64,000 nucleotides of DNA from Erythroxylum novogranatense (lineage: Eukaryota > Streptophyta > Magnoliopsida > Malpighiales > Erythroxylaceae): positions 19,499,300 through 19,563,299 of the forward strand of contig CM057231.1 in the NCBI GenBank assembly GCA_029891385.1, written 5' to 3'. The notes under the pieces were generated by a model that made no database searches, was not told the origin of the DNA, and saw only the letters and a program-made list of their open reading frames with translations. Position 1 is the first letter of the stretch. The number at the start of each line of letters is the position of its first letter. Made by a program: the position numbers and the translations under genes. Positions 12,585 to 22,765 of this stretch are shown piece by piece.

Positions 12585-13635
12585 TCATAACCGCTCTATC
12601 TTATGAGGGTCCACCTGAATACCCTCACCGGACACCACGTGCCCCAGAAATACAATCTCATCAAGCCTGAATTCACACTTAGTGAATTTGGCGAACAGCT
12701 GTCTCTCTCTCATGACCTGAAGGACAATCCTCAAATGCTCAGCGTGCTCCTGTCTACTCCTCGAATAAACCAGAATATCATCAATAAATACAATCACAAA
12801 CTGATCTAGGTGGGGCTGAAAAACTCTATTCATTAAAGCCATGAAGGCTGCCGGGGTATTAGTCAACCCAAACGGCATCACTAAGAACTCGAAATGCCCA
12901 TACCTGCTCCTGAAAGCACTCTTAGGCACATCGGCCTTTGCAATCCTCAACTGATAGTAACTTGATCGCAGGTCCAACTTAGTGAACACCTGAGCTCCTT
13001 GTAACTGATCAAATAGATCATCGATCATAGGCAGTGGATACTTGTTCTTCACTGTCACCCGATTCAACTGCCTATAATCAATACACAGTCTCAGAGTCCC
13101 GTCCTTCTTCTTCACAAACAGTACCGGGGCTCTCCATGGCAAAACGCTCGGTCTAATGAACCCCTTATCCAGTAGCTCCTGCAACATAGCCTTAAGCTCC
13201 ATCAGTTCCACCGGTGCCATCCTATACGGAGGGATCGATATAGGGCGACACACAGGCGAGATCAGCGAGAACTCGCCTCCGCTCTGGCGGCAATCCCGGT
13301 AACTCCTCAGGAAACACATCTGGGAATTCCCTGACTACGGGAACATCCTGCAATCTCGGCTCGACTCTGGAATCCACTACGTGAGCCAGATAGGCCTCAC
13401 AACCTCCCTGCATCAACCTCAGGGCACTCAAAAAGGAAATCATCCTCGTTGGCACTGCCTGACTAACTCCTCGAAAAATAACCCTGGGCTGACCAGGAGA
13501 CTCCAATACAACCTCCTTGGTATAGCAATCCATGATAGCCCTATGTGCAGTCAACCAGTCCATCCCCAATATCACGTCAATCTCCCTCAGATTGACGTGA
13601 GACTGCTGTCTGCTGTCTGCTGCCTCTGACCTCAC
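12585..13635 (-). pseudogene. Chromovirus protease remnant and reverse transcriptase
   Basis: The right part (13222-13635) has only the C-terminal half of the retropepsin-like region ('IDVILGMDWLTAHRAIMDC'). The catalytic D-S/T-G motif that should precede it is absent, and gag zinc-knuckle sequence lies only some tens of bases away, so an internal deletion removed the active site. The RT (12585-13319, another frame) is well preserved: '[13 protein letters not shown]', '[19 protein letters not shown]', 'CIDYRQLN', '[13 protein letters not shown]', '[11 protein letters not shown]', and the catalytic box FIDD in '[12 protein letters not shown]'. At least one frameshift separates the two parts. 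Confidence 0.9.
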
Positions 13636-13668
13636 TGCGGACTCCTCTACTCGGCCTCGGCCTCGACC

Positions 13669-14690
13669 TCAGCCTCTCCATACTGATCCACCTCCAAGAC
13701 TCTGCTGCACCGTGGTATTACTGCCTGATCTTCCAGTCATAGTAGACTGGGCTCCCAAAGTCTCTAGGCAGTTCCTTACCAGGTGGTCCATCGAGCCACA
13801 CCTTAAACAGGCTCCAGACAGCCATCGACACTCTCCACTATGCCTCTTATCACAATGCTCGCATAAAGGAACAGGCGCTTCAGAAACTCGCAGCGCCGCC
13901 ACCACTACCACCTGTACAAATCGCCTCTGCCCCCATGACCAAATCTGTTTAGCCCTCTCATGCGGACTGAAGGGCCTACTCGGCGCTTCTTTGTACCCTC
14001 TGCCAAAGACCGCTCGATCATCACTACATCTCTTATGCTGGTCCCTGACCGGTCTCATTGACTCTCCTCAAGAATGCCGATCCTCACTTCTGCAGCCTCA
14101 ACTCAATAAAATTGCCCATATCGGACCTAGCTAATCGGGCACAGTACTCGAGTTGAGTCCGCCCTCAAGCGTCGACACTGTCACCTCGGTAGCAACCAAT
14201 GTAGAAGCATAACCCATCAGCTCGTTGAATCACTTCATAGTCGGCCATGGTCATCTGCCCCTGTCTCAGCTCTAAGAACTCCTGCATCTTCATTTCCAGA
14301 TAGACCTTGGGCATGAAATTGTCCTTGAAGGCCCTCAGAAAGTCATCCCATGTCAGTGTACAGGGCCTGGTGGTACTGCCCGGGACATTCCTCCACCGCT
14401 GATATGCAGGACCCTGTAGCAAAGAGATGGCATAATCAAACCTCTCCTCGGTGTCGCATCCATCGATCGAGGACTCTCTCGGTCCTCTCTAGCCATCCCT
14501 CGACCTCCATGATCGGTTGCTACCATAGAAGTCAACAGCCCCGCCACGCAGTCGATCGTATCTCCGTTCTCGTCTCACAGGAACTCGAGGAGGCAACTCC
14601 TCCGAAGAGGCATCGGGGACTCCTACTAGCTCCTACCGATTCGAGTCACCGGTAGCTCAACTCGATCTCCAGGGCGGATGACCTAAAGCA
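13669..14690 (-). pseudogene. Chromovirus gag
   Basis: The capsid-like retrotransposon gag domain is visible at 14165-14422 ('LQGPAYQRWRNVPGS', 'TWDDFLRAFKDNFMPKVY', 'EFLELRQGQMTMADYE'). A CCHC zinc knuckle, 'CLRCGSMDHLVRNC', lies at about 13750-13800 in a second ORF (13669-14058). The N-terminal part toward 14690 is shredded into several frames. Gag would package element RNA. Here it is non-functional through frameshifts and stops. Confidence 0.85.
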
Positions 14691-14770
14691 GACAAGAAAT
14701 TCCAATCAGTTCTGCTATTCTTACAGTGATTCCAGCCTAAAATATACTATGCCCAAAAGATGCCAAACCA

Positions 14771-14783
14771 TGCTCTGATACCA
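14771..14783 (-). other. Primer-binding site of the chromovirus
   Basis: The plus strand reads TGCTCTGATACCA, so the minus strand carries TGGTATCAGAGCA, complementary to the 3' end of plant initiator tRNA-Met. It lies five bases inside the 5' LTR (14789) and fixes the element's orientation. Confidence 0.9.
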
Positions 14784-14788
14784 CCTAA

Positions 14789-17476
14789 TGTAGCGCCCCC
14801 TCATCGTAGGGTACACATCGGGACGCCCGAAGGTCGCTCCGACACGTATCCCACGATAAAGGTGCACTACCAAAAAATCCGACTGTTAATCCACATGGCA
14901 TCGTAATAATTAATTCCATAATATATCAGAAATCAGTAAAATTTAAAATCCAAAATAATCTTGATACAGTCATCCACTATCAGAATAGACAAGTCTATCA
15001 GTCCCCTAAACAACACCAAAAAGGGAAACTGATACAAGCATCTATCCTAAGTCATCCGCAAAAGTCCAACCCAGCTGACCGACTTGTGTGCCATCGCTTC
15101 TCTTACCAGCACGCTCGCACGGCAGGAAAAGACTATCTCCGAAGCTAGGGGCCTAATCTATCAATCCTGAAAAATTAGATGCAATTTTTGGGTGAGTTTG
15201 CAAACTCAGTGAGAAACCATCATCGATGGTTCACTCAAATCATGCATTACGCATATTGCGTACAGCACGGCAGTATTCAATTTATCATATAACAATTTAC
15301 AATAACATGTAACAATTTGCAGTATCATATCACAATTTACAGTAAATCATACCATCACGTAATCAGTCATTGTCACAAATCAGTTAATCATGAAATTGCA
15401 ATGCATATGTGACTCTTTTCCAGTTATTCAATGTTGTGCCCAAGCGCTCGGTCGATGTCGATATTGATAGGGACGCGTCGAGATTTCTCCCCTCGGGCTC
15501 GAGGCGGTCGATCTGATATTAGAGCTCGAGGCTCATTTCAAAGAAAATTGCTACTTGGTCACAGCGTTCATTATCGATCATACTGATTATGCATGTAATG
15601 CGATGTTCAATAATTCTGATGTAATGGCTATAAAAGCCCGATATTACAATTCCAAGGTGTCATCTGAGTCCAATCAATACTGGAAAAGCATGAAATTCGC
15701 TCTATACATTTCGGTAATCATGTAGTTCACCTTTGCATGTAGTCATACAGAGCATTTAAACAATCAGGAATTTGAGAAACTAATTAGGTTACTCACCTGT
15801 AACTTCCGAGCTACTGCCTGGAAGTCGCAGCAATGTCTGTGGAATGATGATCCAACGGCGCCTCCATAACAGTTAAATACAGTCCCATTACTAAATGCTC
15901 AATGAAACAATTCAGTGATGCATATGTCTCAATGGAATTATGTACAATGCATGTTCACGATTTACGGCGCTAAAATCCAATTTTGAACTCTTATGCCCCA
16001 TTCTAACTCTTCGCTCAATTGATCGACAATAATTGATCCATTCCTAAAAACTCAGTTCAATTCCCTCAATTCATACTCCCTATAGCAATTTCCTATCCAT
16101 TGGGTCAAAACCTCTATTGAAAATCCCAATTAAAACTCCAATTATCACACTTCAATACTTAGGTCACTATAGGAACCATAATTGACCTTAATCTCGATAA
16201 ATCAATACCATTTAAATTAAATTCTAACTTCCATAATTATCCTCAATTGTAGACCTCTTACCCTAGATCATAATGAATCGAGAATCACCTCAATCGGAGG
16301 TCTATACCATAAGTTATACCCAATAAACTAAAAATCAATCCATCAGAAAACTACTCTTCACCGCGACCTACATCCCTCGTCGCGACGTACAGAAGGTCGC
16401 TCGTCGCGGCGTGAAGGACGCTCGCCGCGGCGTGCATCCTCTTCGCGGCTCACCGCGACGTAGACGTAAACGTTCGCCGCGGCGAGAAACCATGCGATTG
16501 TCGCGGCGTCTCGCTGCGCTCGTCGCAGCGAGCACTTAATTTACTCATCGCGGCGAGGCTGCGCCAGACGTTGCGACGTGCGGGTCGCGCCACCGTCTTC
16601 TCCGATCGCTTTTCGTCCATTTCTCTCTCTAAAACCCCCATTAACACTCTCAACTACCCAAATCAACCATAATAAATGCCATAAATGCATCAAAAACCAT
16701 TAATACCACATTAAAACCATAAATACTTACCAATCGAAGATCAAATCCACAAATCTCTCAAATCACCGTAAACCCTAAAACCCTTCAATATCAACGATTA
16801 ACCACTTTCAAAGCTTCTCAACCTTCATCAATCACAATAAACAAGTTAGCTTTGCACAATGAGGAGAAAACCGCAAGAAAAAATCGAAGAACCTCACCAA
16901 TGGGAGGGATCGAAGATCACCGTGGGAGGAGGAAGAGAAGAAACGGTAATGCCTTAGGAAAAATCCCCAAAATTTCAAACCTATCTATTTATAGACATAG
17001 GTCTCCAAATCAGTTCAAATTTCAGTCTCTAAATTTCAATGGCTCAACATTTTATTTCTAACAAGATAACTCTAATTTTCCATTGCCATTGGAAAATTCT
17101 TTCGATCTTATCTGATCGATCGATTACATCACTCCAAAATTTCTGGTCCGGGCATTTTCTCCCGAATTCCCCGAAAATTTCCTATAAGCTATTATCAATT
17201 GCCAAACACTCTTAAACTATTCTAAATCAGACATTCGAGCCCACTTACTCCTAATTTCTCAATTAATCATGATCCAGTCAGTTCAGTCAGTTCATGCTCA
17301 CAATTAAAATACCGGAAAACCATGAATGCATGTACCTATGAATAAATGCATATGCAATAAACCCGTTCCTCTATAATTAGAGGCCAGTAACATGCTCAAT
17401 CAGTGAATGCAATGAAACCTATCAGTATGACCCAATATTACCATAATGTCCTTGCTAACAGTAACGGTATGTTACA
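14789..17476 (-). repeat. 5' LTR of the chromovirus
   Basis: The right LTR copy, 2688 bases, uninterrupted, from TGTAGCGCCCCC to TTACA (plus strand). It carries the TATA box at 16986-16993 (minus strand) and the CGCCGCG-word cluster at about 16355-16580. It matches the left copy closely except in about 15440-15700, where many CAG or CTG words of the left copy are altered or missing. Short ORFs shared by both copies (9820 and 16852) are LTR sequence, not genes. Confidence 0.93.
16986..16993 (-). promoter_or_regulatory. TATA box of the chromovirus 5' LTR
   Basis: TATAAATA on the minus strand in the 5' LTR, conserved in the other LTR. It would start the genomic RNA toward gag. The position is plausible but no start site can be proven from sequence. 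Confidence 0.55.
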
Positions 17477-17671
17477 TAAATATCGTCTCGACCCATAACA
17501 CATCTCGTTGACAATTGATAGGGTAGGGGCGTCGAACATTTGGAGGGGGATCTCTGCCACCTGGCAATTCATTAGCCAAGGTTTGCATTGGAAGCAAGGA
17601 AATGGACAATGAATCCTCTTCTAGATGGATAATTCGTTAAAGGACTGGGGACCCCTGATTCATGTGGCCAT
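17477..17671 (+). pseudogene. LINE, piece 2 of 3
   Basis: This LINE segment lies between the two LTR elements. It reads on from piece 1 as 'YRLDP', then 'SNIWRGISATWQFISQGLHWK', typical of the region between RT and zf-RVT in plant LINE ORF2. Its right end (CTGATTCATGTGGCCAT) joins to 27411 to give 'PLIHVAISPILEGTL', so the copia element at 17672 split it later. Confidence 0.88.
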
Positions 17672-18964
17672 TGTTAGAGTAGTGCCCTGAAGGCAATCGC
17701 CTTTAGCGCATTTTGTACAAAGTTGTGTACAGTCTTTATTAAATAAATAAAAAAGGCATATTTCATTACTTTGCTGTTCATTATTTATGAACTGATATTG
17801 ATCAATAAGCAAATTAATGAAGTCCATGATATATGACATAGCATGAAGGAAATTATGATGTGATCATACTCTCGAGATTCCTATCATGTGCAATTAAGTC
17901 GATATCTAAATTATCCTAGTCATAGGATTCTGAGGCGGACATCGGTGTCCGGAAAGACTAGCGCATCTCAAGCATCTTGATTTGATCAGCGGTGGATCTC
18001 GGAAAGCGTAAATATGAGATATTTAGGGTTGAGATGTGGATGCTTACTAGAGGTAGTAAGTACATTGGATGACCTGCTATGAGATCATCACATGGATGTC
18101 TATTCTCTGTCGGTGATAATCTCATCATAGCAATGGTGCAGTATCCTTAGACTTGAGGTGCTCGAGGATATCTTGAATCTTGATTACGTGCTTTGACTCC
18201 ATTCCTTGTTGCCTTCTGAGGTCGCTCATAGGGTGGTGATTGGAGTGCGACTTGAGGTATTGAAGGTAATTGAGTAGCCAATAGAGAATTCACCACTTTT
18301 GTGATAGCGAAGATGATACCCATGGCCTCTTGTCGGGGTCATTACTTGAAATCTCGGTAGAGTAAGTATGTCATGAAGAGTGTCTTCATTGACATATTAA
18401 GTAATGAGTCCCGGACAAGAACTAAAATCACTTGGACTAGATTTGACATAGTCGATCTAGTAAAGAGTTGACACTTTGCCCATACTCATAACCAAGTGGG
18501 GTATAGCATGGTGAAAGGACGAATTGCACTAAGAATTGTCTATGGAAAGGTTAAGTGATATGGTTCATGATGAATACATGTTCATTCGTCAAACCAATTA
18601 CTTTTCGGTCAATTGGGGGTCATGATGTGTTGCTAGATACCGCTCATGACTTGCTTGGATTAAGTGTTAATCTAAGTGGCCAACATAACAGGGAACCTAA
18701 TGAGTCACACGATAAGAGTGTCTCGGAGAATTAAATAAAATAGTGTTGGATGAGTTTCAATATATGGAGAGCAAATGGATTAAATGGATCCCGATGAGAT
18801 CGAGATATGTCGATGAGATCGCGACATCGATATTCTTTGAAAAACGTTTAGATGGGTTTTCCCATCTGGGACCTTGTAGGTCGGTAGGACCGACCCCAAT
18901 GTGACTGACCACTTGACATTTATTTATATATATATAATTAATTAATTAATTAAAGAATTAATTC

Positions 18965-19034
<70 letters not shown>

Positions 19035-19568
19035 TGGATGGAGAAGGAAATGACTTGCTTTATTATATATATATATATAAGCCTAACGTGGAAAGTGTTT
19101 CCACTTTAGCATTGAATGAGTCTTTAAAGACACATGGCAAGTGTAGGAAGAAGTGGGCATGCTCGTTGGTTTTAAAGAGGAAAGAAGGAATTCATTTGGG
19201 TTTTGAGTTAGAAGAAGAAAAAGGCTTTGAAAGAGTTTCAAGCTTCCTCTCTTCCTCTCCAACGATTCTTCTTCTCCAATCTAGTCTCCTTCATCTTTCT
19301 CCATCATCGTTGGATTCAAGCTCTCCAAGGACAAAGGTAAGAGCTAGCACTCTTTAATTTGTTCTAGCTATTCCCGGGTCAAAGGGTTTGTCCCGGTTAG
19401 GTTCTCCGATCTCTGCGTGGATACCGTTAGAGACGGTCTCCTTTGGCCGTTATGGTTTGAGTTTGTTGTATAGACACATGGATCCTGACTTTCGGGAAGG
19501 TCCTGGAACAAAAAAATTTTGTTTTCCGCACCGTGGGCATGTGATGCTCACACCGGGATTTTCCTTTA
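17672..19568 (+). repeat. 5' LTR of copia A
   Basis: The left LTR, 1897 bases, ending 'gattttccttta' just before the primer-binding site. It contains a long TA tract (18970-19032). Compared with the right copy it shows many local changes at CAG/CTG positions. Confidence 0.92.
18970..19032. repeat. (TA)n microsatellite in copia A 5' LTR
   Basis: About 31 TA units. In the 3' LTR the TA tracts lie at different places (about 26808-26824 and 26861-26918), so tract length and position changed after insertion. Confidence 0.95.
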
Positions 19569-19569
19569 G

Positions 19570-19581
19570 TGGTATCAGAGC
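19570..19581 (+). other. Primer-binding site of copia A
   Basis: TGGTATCAGAGC, complementary to initiator tRNA-Met, one base after the 5' LTR. Confidence 0.9.
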
Positions 19582-20689
19582 CACCTGTGTGGTATATAAC
19601 GAAGAAACCATGACTAGGTCGGAGTTGCCTATTGCTTGTGACGATGATGCATGTTGATTGTGTGAATTTCGAATTCAGTGTAGAAATATTGTTTTCGAAA
19701 TTTTCTTGCCCAGATATGTTCACAAGATGTTGTTGCATATGTCTGTGGAAGCTTGGAATTTATCAATGTGATTTGATATGGTTTTGCTAATTTATTCCCT
19801 AATGTTCTGGTTGCTGTCTTTGTGCACATTCAATGAACAGGCATGCTTATAAATTCGAGAATAAATTTTAGAAATTTTTTTTCTGATTTTCTTTCACCAA
19901 CATGTCTCTAAGATGTTGATGAATGTCTATGAGAATGGAAAAAAGTTTTCGTGGTGATTTACTATTTATTTGAGAATTTATTGTGTACTGCTGGGAATAA
20001 CTGTGTTGAGGAACACAGATTCTACATTGGATTTGTTGCTGAGGTTGGATGAGTTTTTGTTGGAAATAAATCCTGAAACAATTCATGAAGCATTTTGGGA
20101 ACATGTTGTAACCTCTGTAATTTTCTCAGAATTTATTGAAATTTTTTCAATGAGTTATTCAAGCAAAAGACAAAGCTTGGCAGTTTTGAGAAAATTGCTG
20201 GAGCTGTTTTGTTTGAAATGAAAAATTGTGTATTTCACAATTCCAATGCCTTGGATCATTTTTAATGTGATTAAAAATGTGTTATATTGATGTTTTATGC
20301 TTTCCTAAATGATTTTCTTGAAATCGGGTTTCCAAACAATTTAGGATGTCAAATGTGTCTCATTAGCGTCTCGTTAGTATATTCCCTTATCTTGATTGTT
20401 TTGGCCGTCACAAATTTTGTGACAGGTGCCGAAATAGTCTTGATAAAGTGTAGACTACCTAGAGATACTTAGGGTGATAATTTGATATTCTCAAATTATT
20501 TGAAAATCTAAATGAATAAGAGTGTATTCATCAATTTCAAGTTTCATGTATAGTTTGACTATATGTGGTAAGCATGGAACAGTGAAAGTGTTTCATTGGT
20601 ACATCATAATAAAGGATATTACACTTGGTATTGTGAATTTGAACTACGGATTGAGAAATTAGCGATTAGAGCGGGCCAAAACTAGTCGA

Positions 20690-20890
20690 CTAGCACATGT
20701 ACGGTCATTGGCACATCCATTCGGTCGATTGGAACATGCACGGTCATTTGGAAAGTGCTGATAATCCATCGGTCATTGGAACATGTACCGGTCATTGGAG
20801 CGTCTGATAACCTATAGTAGTCGACTAGCACAATTTCAATCAATCGGCACATGCACCATCGACTAGAACATGCACCAATCATTACAACAA
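20690..20890. repeat. Degenerate minisatellite in copia A leader
   Basis: Short phrases built from 'gtcgactagcacatg', 'ggtcattggcacat' and 'cggtcgattggaacatg' repeat about ten times with variable spacing. No protein is implied. Confidence 0.65.
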
Positions 20891-21323
20891 CATACGAGAG
20901 GTGGGATGATGGATGATTTTAGGTATAGACTCAATGTGATTGATGAAATACCTAACTCATTCCATATAGTCATGGTGACTATAATCCTACACTTGGAGAA
21001 GAAGATGATGAGACCTGAGCTTGAAATCCCTCTCACATAATATGAAAACTAACGCCTTCCATTAATATGGGAAGAACCGAGTTCTTATAGAGTTGGGTTG
21101 TTGGGTAAACCCAAGCTCGCTCTATCTGGATATGTTGAACCATGAAAATAAGATTTTGATTAATGGGTGGGTTTTCACTAGAAGCGTTGATTTGTTGAGT
21201 AAACTCAAGGTCAACGTGGACGGAGGCGAAATTGGGTAGTGTACATCGGATGTACACACATCGAAGTTGATAACCCAATGTGTGCATACATCACGAGTTG
21301 ATAGCACTAGTTGATAGTTGCAT

Positions 21324-21503
21324 CTATGAATCAAATGGTATGACCGATACCTGCCGATAGATCTAAGGTGGCTTGTTGGGTAAACCCAAGGTCATTTTAG
21401 TAATGTCGGATATCTATGATGCAATTGGTATGACCGATACCTACCGATTGACCTAAGGTGTCTTGTTGGGTAAACCCAAGGTTATCCTTAGCAATGTCGG
21501 ATA
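21324..21503. repeat. 90-base tandem duplication in copia A leader
   Basis: Two adjacent copies (21324-21413, 21414-21503) share 'ggtatgaccgatacct', 'cttgttgggtaaacccaagg' and 'aatgtcggatatc' at a constant 90-base offset. Confidence 0.85.
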
Positions 21504-21667
21504 TCGACCCACTAGGACATTTTGTCATAATGTTTCTTGGATTCATACTGAGGGTTATGGATTCTTTGAAACTAGTGGGAGCCATATGCATGTCATTCAA
21601 GTCCTTATGATCATGCATGTAATTCTATTCTAACATTCTTTCTCTCTTTCCCTATAGGTTATTGAAG

Positions 21668-22440
21668 ATGACTTCAAGTGTGAACTTGCGCTCACTTATG
21701 GACTCCAACAAATTAATCGGACCCACTTTCTAGATTGGTGAGAAATTTGAGAATTGTTCTCGTGTGCGAGGCTGGGATATATCTAGATGTTCCACTTCGA
21801 TCCGCTTATCTGCTGATGCTTGATGAGGATCGAAAGCATATCGTAAGCATCTTAAAACGGTGACATGGCTACCGCATTATGCTTGCCTCGATGTCTCGAG
21901 AGTCTGCGAAGCGGCGTGAGTCTATGAATGCTCATACCGTAGTGTTTCATCTTAGGGAGTTGTTTGATGAGCAAGCGCAGTCTGAAAGATTCGAGACCTC
22001 GAGGCTACTCTTCACTACTAAGATGACTCGGGTTCATCTGCGGTGCGATATGCTGCATGAAGATGAATGGGTATATTGAGAGGTTGGCCGTCTTAGGTTT
22101 TGTTATGGATTATGAATTAAGTGTTGACTTAATTATAGTTGGATTGTCGATAGTTATTCACGGTTTGTGTTAAACTATCGGATGAACCAAATATCCACAC
22201 AATCCACGAGTTGATCAATCTGCTTTCGAGACAATGAGCAATCTATCAAGAAGGATAGTAAGCAAGTGCTTATGGTGGCTTCTTCTTACGGTTCAAAGAA
22301 AAGAATCTAAAGAAGAAAGGTCTAAGAAACCAAAAGGAAGTGCAGCCGAAGAAGACCAAAGAGATCGCACAAAGGAACTTGCTTCCATTGTGGCAAGGCC
22401 GCCATTGGGCGAAATTGTAAAGTCTATCTGGATGAATTGA
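21668..22440 (+). pseudogene. Copia A gag
   Basis: The gag starts MTSSVNLRSLMDSNKLIGP at 21668. Pieces in other frames include 'LASMSRESAKR' and 'VFHLRELFDEQAQSERFETSRLLF' (21879-22079). A zinc-knuckle remnant 'GTCFHCGKAAIGRNC' lies at about 22375-22415, followed by a basic tail 'DELKRRRHR'. In the knuckle the usual GHW spacing is disturbed. Stops and frameshifts are dense, and several coincide with places where CG-rich words replace expected CAG/CTG words. Confidence 0.82.
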
Positions 22441-22765
22441 AGCGAAGAAGGCATCGGATGCCTCGACTTCTTCGGTATGTTTGTCATTGAGGTTATCTTG
22501 TTTACGACCATAACATATAGGTATTAGATACGGTTGTGGCTCACACATATGCAATGATATCACGGGGCCTCGGGGACGATGGCTGACTCGGGAAGGAGAA
22601 CTAGACCTGCGTGTGGGAAATGGAGCAAGAGTTCTTTGCATTAGCGTAGGCACTTACTTTTGTCACTCCCCACTGGGCTTGTAATTAAATTGGATGAATG
22701 TTATTTTGTACTGTATTAACAAAGAACATATTATACATTTCTTGTTTAAATAAATTGGTTTCCAT

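Larger units (their letters stand above)
2205..17476 (-). mobile_element. Chromovirus (Tekay/Del-like Ty3-gypsy), nearly complete
   Basis: This LTR retrotransposon runs on the minus strand, with LTRs at 2205-10445 (3', interrupted) and 14789-17476 (5'). Both LTRs begin TGTAGCGCCCCC and end in TTACA on the plus strand. The 5-bp target duplication TAAAT is perfect (2200-2204 and 17477-17481). The primer-binding-site complement TGCTCTGATACCA lies at 14771-14783 and a purine-rich tract (minus strand) abuts 10445. The internal order is gag, protease remnant, reverse transcriptase, RNase H, integrase and a chromodomain-like tail, as in chromoviruses. The long LTRs (2.69 kb) and the tail 'VLWKNHSSEEATWE' fit the Tekay/Del clade. 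The protease active site is missing and frames are broken. The LTRs remain very similar, so the insertion is fairly recent. It is inserted in the LINE. Confidence 0.93.
19582..21667 (+). other. Long non-coding leader of copia A
   Basis: There is no recognisable protein here. It holds two kinds of repeat: a degenerate minisatellite at about 20690-20890 with words such as 'cgactagcacatg' and 'cggtcattggaacatg', and a 90-base tandem duplication at 21324-21503. The near-palindrome TTGGGTAAACCCAA occurs three times (about 21102, 21377, 21467), with a variant TTGAGTAAACTCAA near 21197. Each could form a small hairpin. The gag start follows at 21668. Confidence 0.7.

Noticed and set aside
19034..19357. 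107-codon ORF, repeated at 26927
   Set aside because: It lies in both copia A LTRs downstream of the TA tract. The duplication is the LTR itself.
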